The position numbers and the translations under genes were made by a program. 7,671 bases of DNA, from the NCBI GenBank assembly GCA_943326825.2, contig CALPUT020000110.1, positions 1 through 7,671 of the forward strand, given 5' to 3'. Position 1 is the first letter of the stretch. Every line of letters begins with the position of its first letter. A model generated the notes under the pieces. The model had not been told where the DNA came from. It saw only the letters and a list, made by a program, of their open reading frames with translations, and did no database searches. Positions 1 to 6,642 of the stretch are shown here, in pieces. Origin of the DNA: Chryseobacterium gleum (GTDB lineage: Bacteria; Bacteroidota; Bacteroidia; Flavobacteriales_D; Crocinitomicaceae).

Positions 1-107
1 CCTAGAAACAAAAAAACACATACGTTAATCGATATCAATCGAACAGTCATACCACCTGTTCTCCATTGATTTTTTAAAATGTCTGAAAAAGAATGTTCTG
101 TTTGCAT
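1..107 (-). CDS. Partial N-terminus of a membrane protein, probably a second rhomboid-family protease
   Basis: Only the first 35 codons are in the window; the gene continues past the left edge. The start ATG (107-105) shares one base with the stop of the preceding rhomboid gene (TAATG), so translation is probably coupled by termination and reinitiation. The protein begins MQTEHSFSDILKNQW and turns hydrophobic from about residue 22 (VRLISINVCVFLFL), which looks like the first membrane helix. A short polar amphipathic leader followed by a helix with an 'INV' motif resembles the start of the second rhomboid-family protein that often follows a first rhomboid next to mutL in flavobacteria. That match to gene order and style is from memory, and no catalytic motif is visible here. 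An internal ATG at codon 20 is an alternative start. The coding call is good; the family assignment is tentative. Confidence 0.6.
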   Translation of the reverse strand, partial: MQTEHSFSDILKNQWRTGGMTVRLISINVCVFLFL

Positions 108-880
108 TAATAAAAGTTTTTACGATCTGTTCTACGCCAAATTAAAATAATAATAATTCCAACTATTGCACCTCCAACATGAGCTAAATGAGCAATTTGA
201 TCATGAGGATTTTTTATGCTTTGGAAAATTTCCAATGCGATATATCCACCAATCAAAAATTTTGCTTTAATAGGAATTGGAGGGAAAATCAACATTAATT
301 CAGTATTAGGAAATAGTAAAGCAAATCCAGCTAAGACACCAAACAATGCTCCTGAAGCTCCTAACATCGTACTATAATTATACTTGAAGTAATTATCTAA
401 TAGATATTGACTATTATCTGATAATAGATTAATATCTGTTTCTTTTAAATTATTTGAAACTATTTGGTGATTTAAAGTGTGAATATCATAACCAGTTGAA
501 ATCAATTGATTTTTGAAATTATGAAGTTCCATAACTCCCATAGCATTGTACAAAGCGAAAGCTCCTAATCCACAAGAAATATAAAATATGAAAAAACGTT
601 TCGCTCCCCATAATCTCTCTAGGTGAGCTCCGAACATTACTAAAATCAGCATATTAAATAGAATGTGCGTAAAATCTTGAGGACTATGCATAAACATGTG
701 AGAAATGATCTGATATGGTTCAAATAATGCTGAATTCACATAATGCGCAGAAAATAAAGAAAACAAATCAATATTTCCATGTGAAGTTGACAATAAAACA
801 TGACTTACTAAGTAAAGCATTACATTCAATAAAAGAATGTTCTTCGTTACTTGCGGCATGTTATTTAAAAATGAGAACAT
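107..880 (-). CDS. Rhomboid-family intramembrane serine protease
   Basis: This 257-residue inner-membrane protease should cleave transmembrane helices of other membrane proteins; its substrate is unknown. The rhomboid signatures are all visible: HILFN in the second helix (His72, Asn76, oxyanion-hole side), the Arg-containing loop before the third helix, GASGALFG with the nucleophile Ser176, and AHLAHVGG with the catalytic His234, followed by a glycine-rich last helix. Hydrophobic segments lie near residues 15-32, 70-86, 95-114, 172-190, 196-220 and 230-249, giving the basic six-helix fold without extra domains. Odd feature: about 55 mostly polar residues (116-170) separate helix 3 from the serine helix, much longer than in E. 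coli GlpG. It starts one base after the mutL stop (TAATATG) and overlaps the next gene by one base, so it is the middle gene of an operon. Met8 (MPQVTKN) is a plausible alternative start because the hydrophobic helix follows closely, but the position next to the mutL stop favours Met1. Confidence 0.93.
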   Translation of the reverse strand: MFSFLNNMPQVTKNILLLNVMLYLVSHVLLSTSHGNIDLFSLFSAHYVNSALFEPYQIISHMFMHSPQDFTHILFNMLILVMFGAHLERLWGAKRFFIFYISCGLGAFALYNAMGVMELHNFKNQLISTGYDIHTLNHQIVSNNLKETDINLLSDNSQYLLDNYFKYNYSTMLGASGALFGVLAGFALLFPNTELMLIFPPIPIKAKFLIGGYIALEIFQSIKNPHDQIAHLAHVGGAIVGIIIILIWRRTDRKNFY

Positions 881-881
881 A

Positions 882-2723
882 TTAAAATTTATTAGCGATT
901 TCTTCTAAAGGAATAGTTTGCATTATTTTTTTACCATTTGGCGTATGTGCATGTTCTGGACAATTGAATAATTGATCAATTAATGCTTCGATCGATTCTT
1001 TTGTTGTAATAATATTTTTCTTTTGAGAAGCCGCATATGCAATTGATTGAATCAAAATATGTGCAACATCTCCTTTTTCAATTTCTCTGTAAGCAATATT
1101 ATCCAATATAACATCGATACATTTGTTAATGTTTTCTTCTTGAAGTATCGTAGGAACAGCTTTTAATAATAAAGTATTTTCAGAGAATTCAGAATCAAAT
1201 CCTAATCGATTTAACATCGTTGCATGCGACAACCATTGATTTTTCTCAGATCCAGAAATTTCTTTCTCATAAGGAAATAAAAGTTGTTGTGAATGAATTG
1301 GGTTTAAAATAAACGCTGACATTAATTGATCATAAACAATACGCTCATAAGATCTTCTAAAATGAATTGCTAAAAGTCCTGATTTACATGTTGTAATAAT
1401 GAAATTACCTCTTAATATATAATCTTTTGAAAGCTCAACTGGTTCTTCAAAATCAATTTCCACTTTATCTTCAACTATCGGAGTTTCTTCTTGAATGTTG
1501 TAGAAATGACTCCAATCTTTTTGAGTAATCTCTTTGTTTCCAAAACCTTCACTTTTTATTGCATTTGTAAAGCCATAACTAGATGATTTCGATGAACTTG
1601 GAGCTGAAGTTGTTGTATTAAAAGGATTGTAATTTTCATTCACTTTAATCGTCGGTTCAACTGGGATTTCATTCATCATTGAAAGCGGAAGATCAAAACT
1701 AGTTTCTCTTTCAAAATCAAGAGTTGGAGCAACATTGTATTTCCCTAAAGCTTGACGAATACTACTCACAAGAATAGCATAAATCAAACGATCTTCTTCA
1801 AATTTTATTTCTGTTTTTGTTGGATGAACATTCACGTCAATCTTTTGAGGATCAATTGTTAAGTAAAGAAAATAGGAGGGATGCGTTTTATGTTGAATTA
1901 ATCCATCAAATGCTTTTGTGATTGCATGATGAAAGTATGAATCTTTAAAAAAACGATTGTTTACAAAAAGAAATTGTTCTCCTCTTGTCTTTTTAGCAAA
2001 TTCTGGTTTCCCAACAAAACCTGTAATTGAAACAATGTCAGTATTTTCTTCAATCGGTACTAATTGGTCATTACTTTTTTTACCAAGTACATCTACAATT
2101 CTCTTTTTTTGATTGACCGCTTGCAAATTGAATATCTCATTATCATTATGTTTTAATGAAAATGCTACTTCTGGATGTGTTAATACGATTCTATCAAATT
2201 CATCTAAAATATGTCCAAATTCAACAGCTTCGGATTTTAAAAAGTTTCTTCTAGCTGGAACATTGTAAAATAAATTTTTCACTTCAAAAGAAGAGCCATT
2301 TGGACAAACAATCGGTTCTTGTTCAGTCACTTTACTTCCTTCTATTTGAATTAAATTTCCAACTTGATCTTCTTCTTGTTTTGTTTTAAGCGTAACATGA
2401 GCAATTGCTGCTATTGAAGCTAAAGCTTCACCTCGAAATCCTTTAGTTGTTAAAGCAAATAAATCTTCTGCTTTTGAAACTTTACTTGTAGCATGTCTTT
2501 CAAAGCACATTCTTGCGTCAAAAATGGACATACCCTTTCCGTTATCAATAATTTGAATTAACGTTTTTCCAGCAGCTTTGATTATAACATCGACTTTTGT
2601 AGCACCTGCATCTATGGCATTTTCAACCATTTCTTTTACAACAGAAGCAGGACGTTGAATTACTTCACCGGCAGCAATCTGATTTGCTATATGATCGGGT
2701 AATAATTTTATAACATCACTCAT
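882..2723 (-). CDS. mutL: DNA mismatch repair protein MutL
   Basis: MutL is the cytosolic ATPase that links MutS mismatch recognition to strand removal. Numbering from the chosen start (613 residues), the N-terminal GHKL ATPase has IANQIAAGEV near residue 12, catalytic Glu34/Asn35 in ENAIDAGA, DNGKGM at 60-65, FRGEAL at 96-101, FVNNR at 253-257 and HPTKTE at 300-305. A Ser/Asn/Thr-rich linker spans roughly 360-430, followed by the dimerisation domain. The frame is open 16 codons further upstream, but those codons (MTVWDCK...) do not resemble MutL, whereas MSDVIKLLPD does. A good promoter lies inside the extra stretch, so ATG 2723-2721 is preferred. The C-terminal endonuclease motif normally written DQHAxxExxxxE reads HFRRSYERIVYD at about 454-465, and CPHGRP is replaced by TPNGKK (594-599). 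The metal-dependent nicking activity is therefore doubtful. The rhomboid gene follows after one base. Confidence 0.97.
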   Translation of the reverse strand: MSDVIKLLPDHIANQIAAGEVIQRPASVVKEMVENAIDAGATKVDVIIKAAGKTLIQIIDNGKGMSIFDARMCFERHATSKVSKAEDLFALTTKGFRGEALASIAAIAHVTLKTKQEEDQVGNLIQIEGSKVTEQEPIVCPNGSSFEVKNLFYNVPARRNFLKSEAVEFGHILDEFDRIVLTHPEVAFSLKHNDNEIFNLQAVNQKKRIVDVLGKKSNDQLVPIEENTDIVSITGFVGKPEFAKKTRGEQFLFVNNRFFKDSYFHHAITKAFDGLIQHKTHPSYFLYLTIDPQKIDVNVHPTKTEIKFEEDRLIYAILVSSIRQALGKYNVAPTLDFERETSFDLPLSMMNEIPVEPTIKVNENYNPFNTTTSAPSSSKSSSYGFTNAIKSEGFGNKEITQKDWSHFYNIQEETPIVEDKVEIDFEEPVELSKDYILRGNFIITTCKSGLLAIHFRRSYERIVYDQLMSAFILNPIHSQQLLFPYEKEISGSEKNQWLSHATMLNRLGFDSEFSENTLLLKAVPTILQEENINKCIDVILDNIAYREIEKGDVAHILIQSIAYAASQKKNIITTKESIEALIDQLFNCPEHAHTPNGKKIMQTIPLEEIANKF

Positions 2724-2728
2724 ACTAA

Positions 2729-2757
2729 CAAAAATAACTATTCTATCACTTTTACAA
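2729..2757 (-). promoter_or_regulatory. Promoter of the mutL-rhomboid operon, apparently leaderless
   Basis: On the minus strand, TTG (2757-2755) is followed after 18 bases by TATTTTTG (2736-2729), an exact fit to the Bacteroidota sigma-A pattern TTG-N17-23-TAnnTTTG. Only five bases separate the -7 box from the ATG at 2723, which puts the expected transcript start at or within a few bases of the start codon. This implies a leaderless or nearly leaderless mRNA. It also argues against the upstream in-frame start at 2771, because the promoter would then lie inside the gene. Confidence 0.6.
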
Positions 2758-2794
2758 TCCCATACAGTCAATAATTATTCCATAGTTTTCAACG

Positions 2795-2827
2795 TTGACA
2801 TATTGACAGTTTTTTATTTTTTATTTG
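2795..2827 (+). promoter_or_regulatory. Possible promoter of the small membrane-protein gene
   Basis: TTG at 2795-2797 is followed after 22 bases by TTTATTTG (2820-2827), which differs from TAnnTTTG at one position. The predicted transcript would start near 2833 and have a leader of about 64 bases containing the inverted repeat at 2849-2874. TTGACA occurs twice here (2795-2800 and 2803-2808), but no matching E. coli-type -10 is evident. The call is weak. Confidence 0.25.
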
Positions 2828-2848
2828 AAATAGGACTTGAGCTTACAA

Positions 2849-2874
2849 TCTTTTAATTTCATTTTATTAAAAGA
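2849..2874. repeat. 9-bp inverted repeat in the leader of the small membrane-protein gene
   Basis: TCTTTTAAT (2849-2857) and ATTAAAAGA (2866-2874) are perfect inverted copies around an 8-base loop, ending 22 bases before the ATG at 2897. It could form a weak, AT-rich hairpin in the mRNA leader or serve as a binding site for a dimeric regulator. The AT-rich composition means chance is also possible. Confidence 0.4.
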
Positions 2875-2896
2875 CATTAAATTTAAATAAAAAAAC

Positions 2897-3313
2897 ATGA
2901 TGAAAAAAATAGATAAATTACTTATTCTACTCTTAATGATTGCTTTATCATTAATAACTGCTTTGCATAAGTTTACTGGTGAGTTGCCTCCAGAGTGGTT
3001 TGTTAAGCAGTTTAGTTCGAGTTTAATTGGTAAAATTCCGTTTGGTATTTCAGCTAGTTATTTCATTATTTCCACATTGGAATTAGCAATTGCCATTGTT
3101 TTTATAGTATCAATAGTTAAAAAGGAATTTACATCGACAGATAATTTGAAATTCAGTGAAATGGGTTTCAATTTGAGTCTAATATTATTTTTGATTTTGT
3201 TTTTCGGTAGTTTCTTAATTGAAAATTATGAAAATGGATTTATAGATTTTGGATATTTCGTATTCACTATTTTTCTGAAAAATCAATTCAATAAAAAAGA
3301 AGAGCTTATTTGA
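2897..3313 (+). CDS. Small four-helix integral membrane protein, possibly DoxX/MauE-like
   Basis: This 138-residue protein has hydrophobic segments at about 7-24, 54-75, 90-108 and 115-128, which suggests four membrane helices and little else. A conserved-looking ALHKFTGELPPEWF stretch (22-35) follows the first helix, Glu62 sits in the second helix (STLELAIA), and FGSFLIENYENGF follows the third. Size, helix count, a Lys/Phe/Gly segment after helix 1 and an acidic residue in helix 2 recall the DoxX/MauE/DUF-type four-helix families. No signature allows a firm assignment, so the function is unknown. The gene is monocistronic: it is divergent from mutL and ends five bases before a terminator shared with the converging transaldolase gene. 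The start has two adjacent ATG codons (MMKK); either may be used. The leader is A-rich (AATAAAAAAAC) with no Shine-Dalgarno sequence, as is usual in flavobacteria. Confidence 0.82.
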   Translation: MMKKIDKLLILLLMIALSLITALHKFTGELPPEWFVKQFSSSLIGKIPFGISASYFIISTLELAIAIVFIVSIVKKEFTSTDNLKFSEMGFNLSLILFLILFFGSFLIENYENGFIDFGYFVFTIFLKNQFNKKEELI

Positions 3314-3318
3314 AAACA

Positions 3319-3347
3319 AAAAAGCTGTCCTAAGTGGACAGCTTTTT
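3319..3347. terminator. Bidirectional intrinsic terminator between converging genes
   Basis: A perfect 12-bp stem (AAAAAGCTGTCC at 3319-3330, GGACAGCTTTTT at 3336-3347) encloses the 5-base loop TAAGT. The GC-rich core is seven pairs. The run of T is five on the plus strand and seven, then TGTTTT-like, on the minus strand, so it should work in both directions and best for the transaldolase transcript. It lies five bases after the stop of the small membrane-protein gene and 28 bases past the transaldolase stop. Confidence 0.9.
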
Positions 3348-3375
3348 AAATTCTTAAAATATCGTAACGAATAAT

Positions 3376-4032
3376 TTACACATTTCCTTTTGCGTAATCT
3401 GCTAAGAATTGTTGTAAACCTAAATCTGTTAAAGGATGTTTAGCTAACGCTTTCATAGCACTTAAAGGACCAGTCATGACATCAGCTCCAATTTCAGCAC
3501 AGTTTATAATATGCATTGGATGTCTAACTGATGCAGCTAGAATTTCAGTATCGTAAGTGTAATTGTTGTAAATTTGACGAATTTGAGCAATTAAATCCAA
3601 ACCATTTGTAGAAATATCATCTAAACGACCAATAAATGGCGAAACATAAGATGCTCCAGCTTTTGCTGCTAATAAAGCCTGACCAGCTGAAAAGATTAGT
3701 GTACAATTAGTTCTTATTTTCTTTGTAGAGAAATATTTTATCGCTTTAATTCCTTCTAAGGTCATTGGAATTTTAACTACAATGTTTTTATGTAGAGCAG
3801 CTAAAATTTCACCTTCTCTGATCATTCCTTCAAAATCAACCGCAATAACTTCAGCACTTACATCACCATCAACGATATTACAAATATCAACATAGTGTTT
3901 TAAAATATTTTGTTCACCTGTAATTCCTTCTTTTGCCATTAATGAAGGATTTGTAGTAACACCATCTAAAACACCTAATTCGTATGCTTCTTTGATTTCG
4001 TTTAAGTTTGCAGTATCTATAAAGAATTTCAT
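3376..4032 (-). CDS. tal: Transaldolase of the small FSA/TalC-like family
   Basis: This cytosolic Schiff-base enzyme moves a dihydroxyacetone unit between sugar phosphates in the non-oxidative pentose phosphate pathway. At 218 residues it matches the small TalC/fructose-6-phosphate aldolase subfamily, which folds as a single barrel and forms decamers. Visible motifs are FIDTAN with Asp6, GVTTNPSL (24-31), the Schiff-base lysine Lys87 in VVKIPMT, NCTLIFSAGQA (109-119) and SPFIGRLDD (131-139). Two residues separate true transaldolases from aldolases. Here they are Glu61 (VSAEV) and Phe133 (SPFIG), where E. coli FSA has Gln59 and Tyr131, so I favour transaldolase activity although automatic annotation may say fructose-6-phosphate aldolase. 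The frame is open nine codons further upstream (MYFYKKKLI), but the family begins MKFFIDTA, so ATG 4032-4030 is used. It lies 85 bases downstream of the peptidase gene and may be cotranscribed with it or have its own weak promoter. Confidence 0.93.
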   Translation of the reverse strand: MKFFIDTANLNEIKEAYELGVLDGVTTNPSLMAKEGITGEQNILKHYVDICNIVDGDVSAEVIAVDFEGMIREGEILAALHKNIVVKIPMTLEGIKAIKYFSTKKIRTNCTLIFSAGQALLAAKAGASYVSPFIGRLDDISTNGLDLIAQIRQIYNNYTYDTEILAASVRHPMHIINCAEIGADVMTGPLSAMKALAKHPLTDLGLQQFLADYAKGNV

Positions 4033-4060
4033 AATAAGTTTTTTTTTGTAAAAATACATT

Positions 4061-4080
4061 GATTATTCATCAAAATAATC
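4061..4080 (-). other. Short inverted repeat between the peptidase and transaldolase genes
   Basis: GATTATT (4061-4067) and AATAATC (4074-4080) form a perfect 7-bp inverted repeat with a 6-base loop. In the direction of transcription it is followed, after a few bases, by TATTTTTAC, so it might be a weak terminator for the peptidase gene. The arm also contains TTATTTTG on the minus strand, one mismatch from a -7 box that could serve the transaldolase. Both readings are weak because the stem is short and AT-rich. Confidence 0.25.
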
Positions 4081-4117
4081 CCAATTTAATAGGACTTTAT
4101 GAAGAGTTTTAAACAAA

Positions 4118-6532
4118 TTACTTAACGCCTTTTAAGTAACGTTCAAACCATTGATCTTGTTCCCATAATAAATGAAGTATATTTTCTTTGGCTGAGTAAC
4201 CATGACTTTCTTTAGGTAATAAAACCAATCTAGCTGGTTTACCAAGACCTTTTAATGCATTAAAATAACGTTCGCTTTGAAGTGTAAAAGTTCCAGGATT
4301 ATTATCAGCATCACCATGAACTAAAAGCAAAGGATGATTCATTTTATCTGCACTATTGAAAGGAGACATCGTGTTATAAACTGATTGAGCATCCCAGAAA
4401 CTTCTTTCTTCACTTTGGAAACCAAAAGGTGTTAATGTTCTATTGTATGCTCCACTTCTAGCTACACCACAAGCAAATAAATCAGAATGAGTCAATAAGT
4501 TGGCTGTCATGAAAGCACCATAAGAATGTCCACCAACAGCTACTTTTGTTCTGTCAATATAACCTAAACTATCTACAGCATCTATTGCAGCTTTTGCATT
4601 ATCAACCAATTGCTCTAAGAAACTATCATTTGGTTCTTTTTCACCTTCTCCAACGATAGGGAAAGAAGCGTCATCCAAAATAACATATCCTCTTGTTACC
4701 CAATAAACAGGAGAACCATAATACGGGAACGTAAAAGCATTTGGATTTGAAGTGTTTTGTCCGGCACTGTTTTTATCCTTAAATTCAGTTGGATATGCCC
4801 ACATGATCATTGGTAATTTTTCTTTTTTCTTCATATCATAACCAGCAGGTAAATACAATGTTCCAGAGAGCTCAACACCATCTTTACGTTTGTATTTAAT
4901 CACTTCTTTATGAACACCTACAATACTTGTGAATGGATTTTTAAAAGTTGTAATTGCTTTTGGTTCACCTTTTTTACCAATTTTTCTCAAATAATAATTT
5001 GGATATTCAGTTGAAGATTCAATTCTAACCAAAACTTCACGTTTTTCTTTATTGATAATTGAAAGAATATTTTCAAGTTTATTTGTGTATTTTGATTGGT
5101 AAACTCTGATACTTTTTCCAGTCATTAAATTCAGTTCATCGATGAATGGGAATTGACCTATAGCAGTATGACCTTCACCAATTAAACTTGCAAAAACATT
5201 TTTATGAATTGCTAAAACGTCAAAACCATAACTGTTTTTTTCTGTTTCAAAACTACCAGGATTGCCATAAGCATCTTGTTCATCTCTATCAAATAAAATT
5301 CTAGTTTTAATGTTTGTATTTGAAGGGCTAAAAACATACGTTTTTGTATTTCTAGTATTCCACCATCCATCAACAACAATTGCATACGAATCGTTTCCCC
5401 AAATAATATCTGAAAAACGTTGAATGGTCTTAACCATAGAAACAGGTTGATTTGTAAAAGGTGCTTCCCAAGTAAATAATTCATCTCTAAATTCAACTTT
5501 TTTCTCAGGATCACCTCCATCTAATGCTTCGACATAATAAATAGTTGCTGGTTTATCAGCTCTCCAATACATATCTCTTTTACCTGTTCTAACAGCCATT
5601 GTTCCTTTAGGTAATGTTTCAATTAATGGAACATTATTCACTTCTTTCACCAATTCGCCATTTTTTGAAAGTATTGAAGTTGTGTAAGCAAAACGATTGT
5701 ATTGAACGATGTATGAAAATGGTTTTTGGTAAGCAATTGCCATGATGTAATTTCCGTCTGGAGAAGGGTATAGGCCACTCCACATCGCAGATTCTTTCCA
5801 TTTTTTAGTTGATCCATCTAATGTAACAGCGAAAATTTCAGAAGAAATTAAAGTCTCAAAATTTTGCTCGTCCATTTTATTTTTCAATAAATCTTGATAT
5901 GTTCTGTTTTGAGCTTTTGAACCATTACTTAAAGAAACTGTTGGTCCAGCTGGTAATTCTTTACTTATATTAATTAAAGGTTTACGATTTACCGGTAAAA
6001 ACTTAACTAATAAAGATTTAGAATCTTTCATCCAAGTATATGGCATCCCTAAATTTGCATTTAATTTTGCTTCAGTAAGTTTTTTTGCTGAAGAAGATTG
6101 AACATCAATAATCCAAAGTTCAACACCTGAAGAAATTGTATTCGTAAAACTAATTTTTGAATCATCTGGAGACCAATTCACATTAGCAATTTTTGGATTT
6201 GAAGGTAATCCAGTTACTTGTTTGATTTCAGTTGTTCCAAATTTCTGAATTTTCAAATTCGTTAAATAAGTAATTGTACTTGAGATATTGGTTGTCGGAT
6301 TGATTCGTAATCCACCTAATTTCATTTCATCTTGAGAAAGATCTTCTAATGTTTTATAATTATCTCTATAAGTGTAAAGTATATAATCATGTTTACTATT
6401 CATGATGACATTTGGTGCTCTTTCAAAATCAACCAATTCTAGAATCGATTTTGGTGGTTTTTGAAAAGTAACATTCTCTTGAGCGAATGAAAATGATTGA
6501 ATTAATAGAAATAAGAATAGTATTTTTTTCAT
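4118..6532 (-). CDS. Secreted S9-family (S9D, glutamyl-endopeptidase-like) serine peptidase
   Basis: This 804-residue exported peptidase belongs to the prolyl oligopeptidase clan and probably degrades peptides in the periplasm. A signal peptide (KK, then a leucine-rich core, ending SFSFA|Q near residue 17) has no lipobox cysteine. Residues about 30-535 form the beta-propeller, with WSPDDSK-like blade motifs at 120-126 and YPSPDGN at 255-261. The alpha/beta-hydrolase domain follows from about 545. The triad is visible: Ser670 in GGHSYGAF, Asp743 in HGDADNNPGT and His777 in KESHGYS. The HGDADNNPGTF wording and total length fit MEROPS subfamily S9D, whose plant chloroplast members cut after glutamate; that specificity is not shown for this protein. 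The C-terminus ends right after the hydrolase domain (WFERYLKGVK), with no type IX secretion sorting domain, which favours a periplasmic location. The gene is divergent from the histidine kinase. The start is clear because the signal peptide begins at the first Met. Confidence 0.94.
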   Translation of the reverse strand: MKKILFLFLLIQSFSFAQENVTFQKPPKSILELVDFERAPNVIMNSKHDYILYTYRDNYKTLEDLSQDEMKLGGLRINPTTNISSTITYLTNLKIQKFGTTEIKQVTGLPSNPKIANVNWSPDDSKISFTNTISSGVELWIIDVQSSSAKKLTEAKLNANLGMPYTWMKDSKSLLVKFLPVNRKPLINISKELPAGPTVSLSNGSKAQNRTYQDLLKNKMDEQNFETLISSEIFAVTLDGSTKKWKESAMWSGLYPSPDGNYIMAIAYQKPFSYIVQYNRFAYTTSILSKNGELVKEVNNVPLIETLPKGTMAVRTGKRDMYWRADKPATIYYVEALDGGDPEKKVEFRDELFTWEAPFTNQPVSMVKTIQRFSDIIWGNDSYAIVVDGWWNTRNTKTYVFSPSNTNIKTRILFDRDEQDAYGNPGSFETEKNSYGFDVLAIHKNVFASLIGEGHTAIGQFPFIDELNLMTGKSIRVYQSKYTNKLENILSIINKEKREVLVRIESSTEYPNYYLRKIGKKGEPKAITTFKNPFTSIVGVHKEVIKYKRKDGVELSGTLYLPAGYDMKKKEKLPMIMWAYPTEFKDKNSAGQNTSNPNAFTFPYYGSPVYWVTRGYVILDDASFPIVGEGEKEPNDSFLEQLVDNAKAAIDAVDSLGYIDRTKVAVGGHSYGAFMTANLLTHSDLFACGVARSGAYNRTLTPFGFQSEERSFWDAQSVYNTMSPFNSADKMNHPLLLVHGDADNNPGTFTLQSERYFNALKGLGKPARLVLLPKESHGYSAKENILHLLWEQDQWFERYLKGVK

Positions 6533-6553
6533 TATAGTTTATTTTGAATTACT

Positions 6554-6561
6554 CAAATTTA
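6554..6561 (-). promoter_or_regulatory. Possible -7 box for the S9 peptidase gene
   Basis: On the minus strand TAAATTTG matches TAnnTTTG exactly and lies 21 bases before the ATG at 6532, giving an expected leader of about 15 bases. No TTG is found 17-23 bases further upstream, so only half of the promoter pattern is supported. Confidence 0.4.
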
Positions 6562-6589
6562 ATGAGAATAAGCAGAATGAAATGCGATT

Positions 6590-6599
6590 GTTTATAAAC
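6590..6599. repeat. 10-bp perfect palindrome upstream of the peptidase gene
   Basis: GTTTATAAAC reads the same on both strands and is flanked by CGATT (6585-6589) and AATCG (6606-6610), which are also inverted copies, though not symmetrically spaced. It lies about 29 bases upstream of the candidate -7 box at 6554-6561, where a dimeric regulator could act. No regulator can be named. Confidence 0.3.
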
Positions 6600-6642
6600 G
6601 GCTGGAATCGTTAAAAACTTATTCATCCTAAAGAAAAAATAC

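Noticed and set aside
2724..2771. N-terminal extension of MutL by 16 codons to an upstream ATG
   Set aside because: The extra residues (MTVWDCKSDR...) do not resemble MutL, the family begins at MSDVIKLLPD, and a well-formed promoter lies inside the extension.
2795..2808. E. coli-type sigma-70 -35 boxes (two TTGACA)
   Set aside because: No matching TATAAT at 16-18 bases was found, and Bacteroidota sigma-A uses a different pattern; kept only as a repeat and as a possible TTG element.
3319..3347. Small RNA or riboswitch at the hairpin between converging genes
   Set aside because: A perfect stem with a short loop and T runs placed just after a stop codon is fully explained as a bidirectional terminator.
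4033..4059. N-terminal extension of the transaldolase by nine codons
   Set aside because: The family begins directly with MKFFIDTAN; the extension MYFYKKKLI comes from the AT-rich leader with its run of A/T.
5212..5520. Open reading frame of 102 codons on the minus strand inside the peptidase gene
   Set aside because: It lies fully within the S9 peptidase in another frame, has no recognisable domain, and the peptidase frame is continuous and conserved here.
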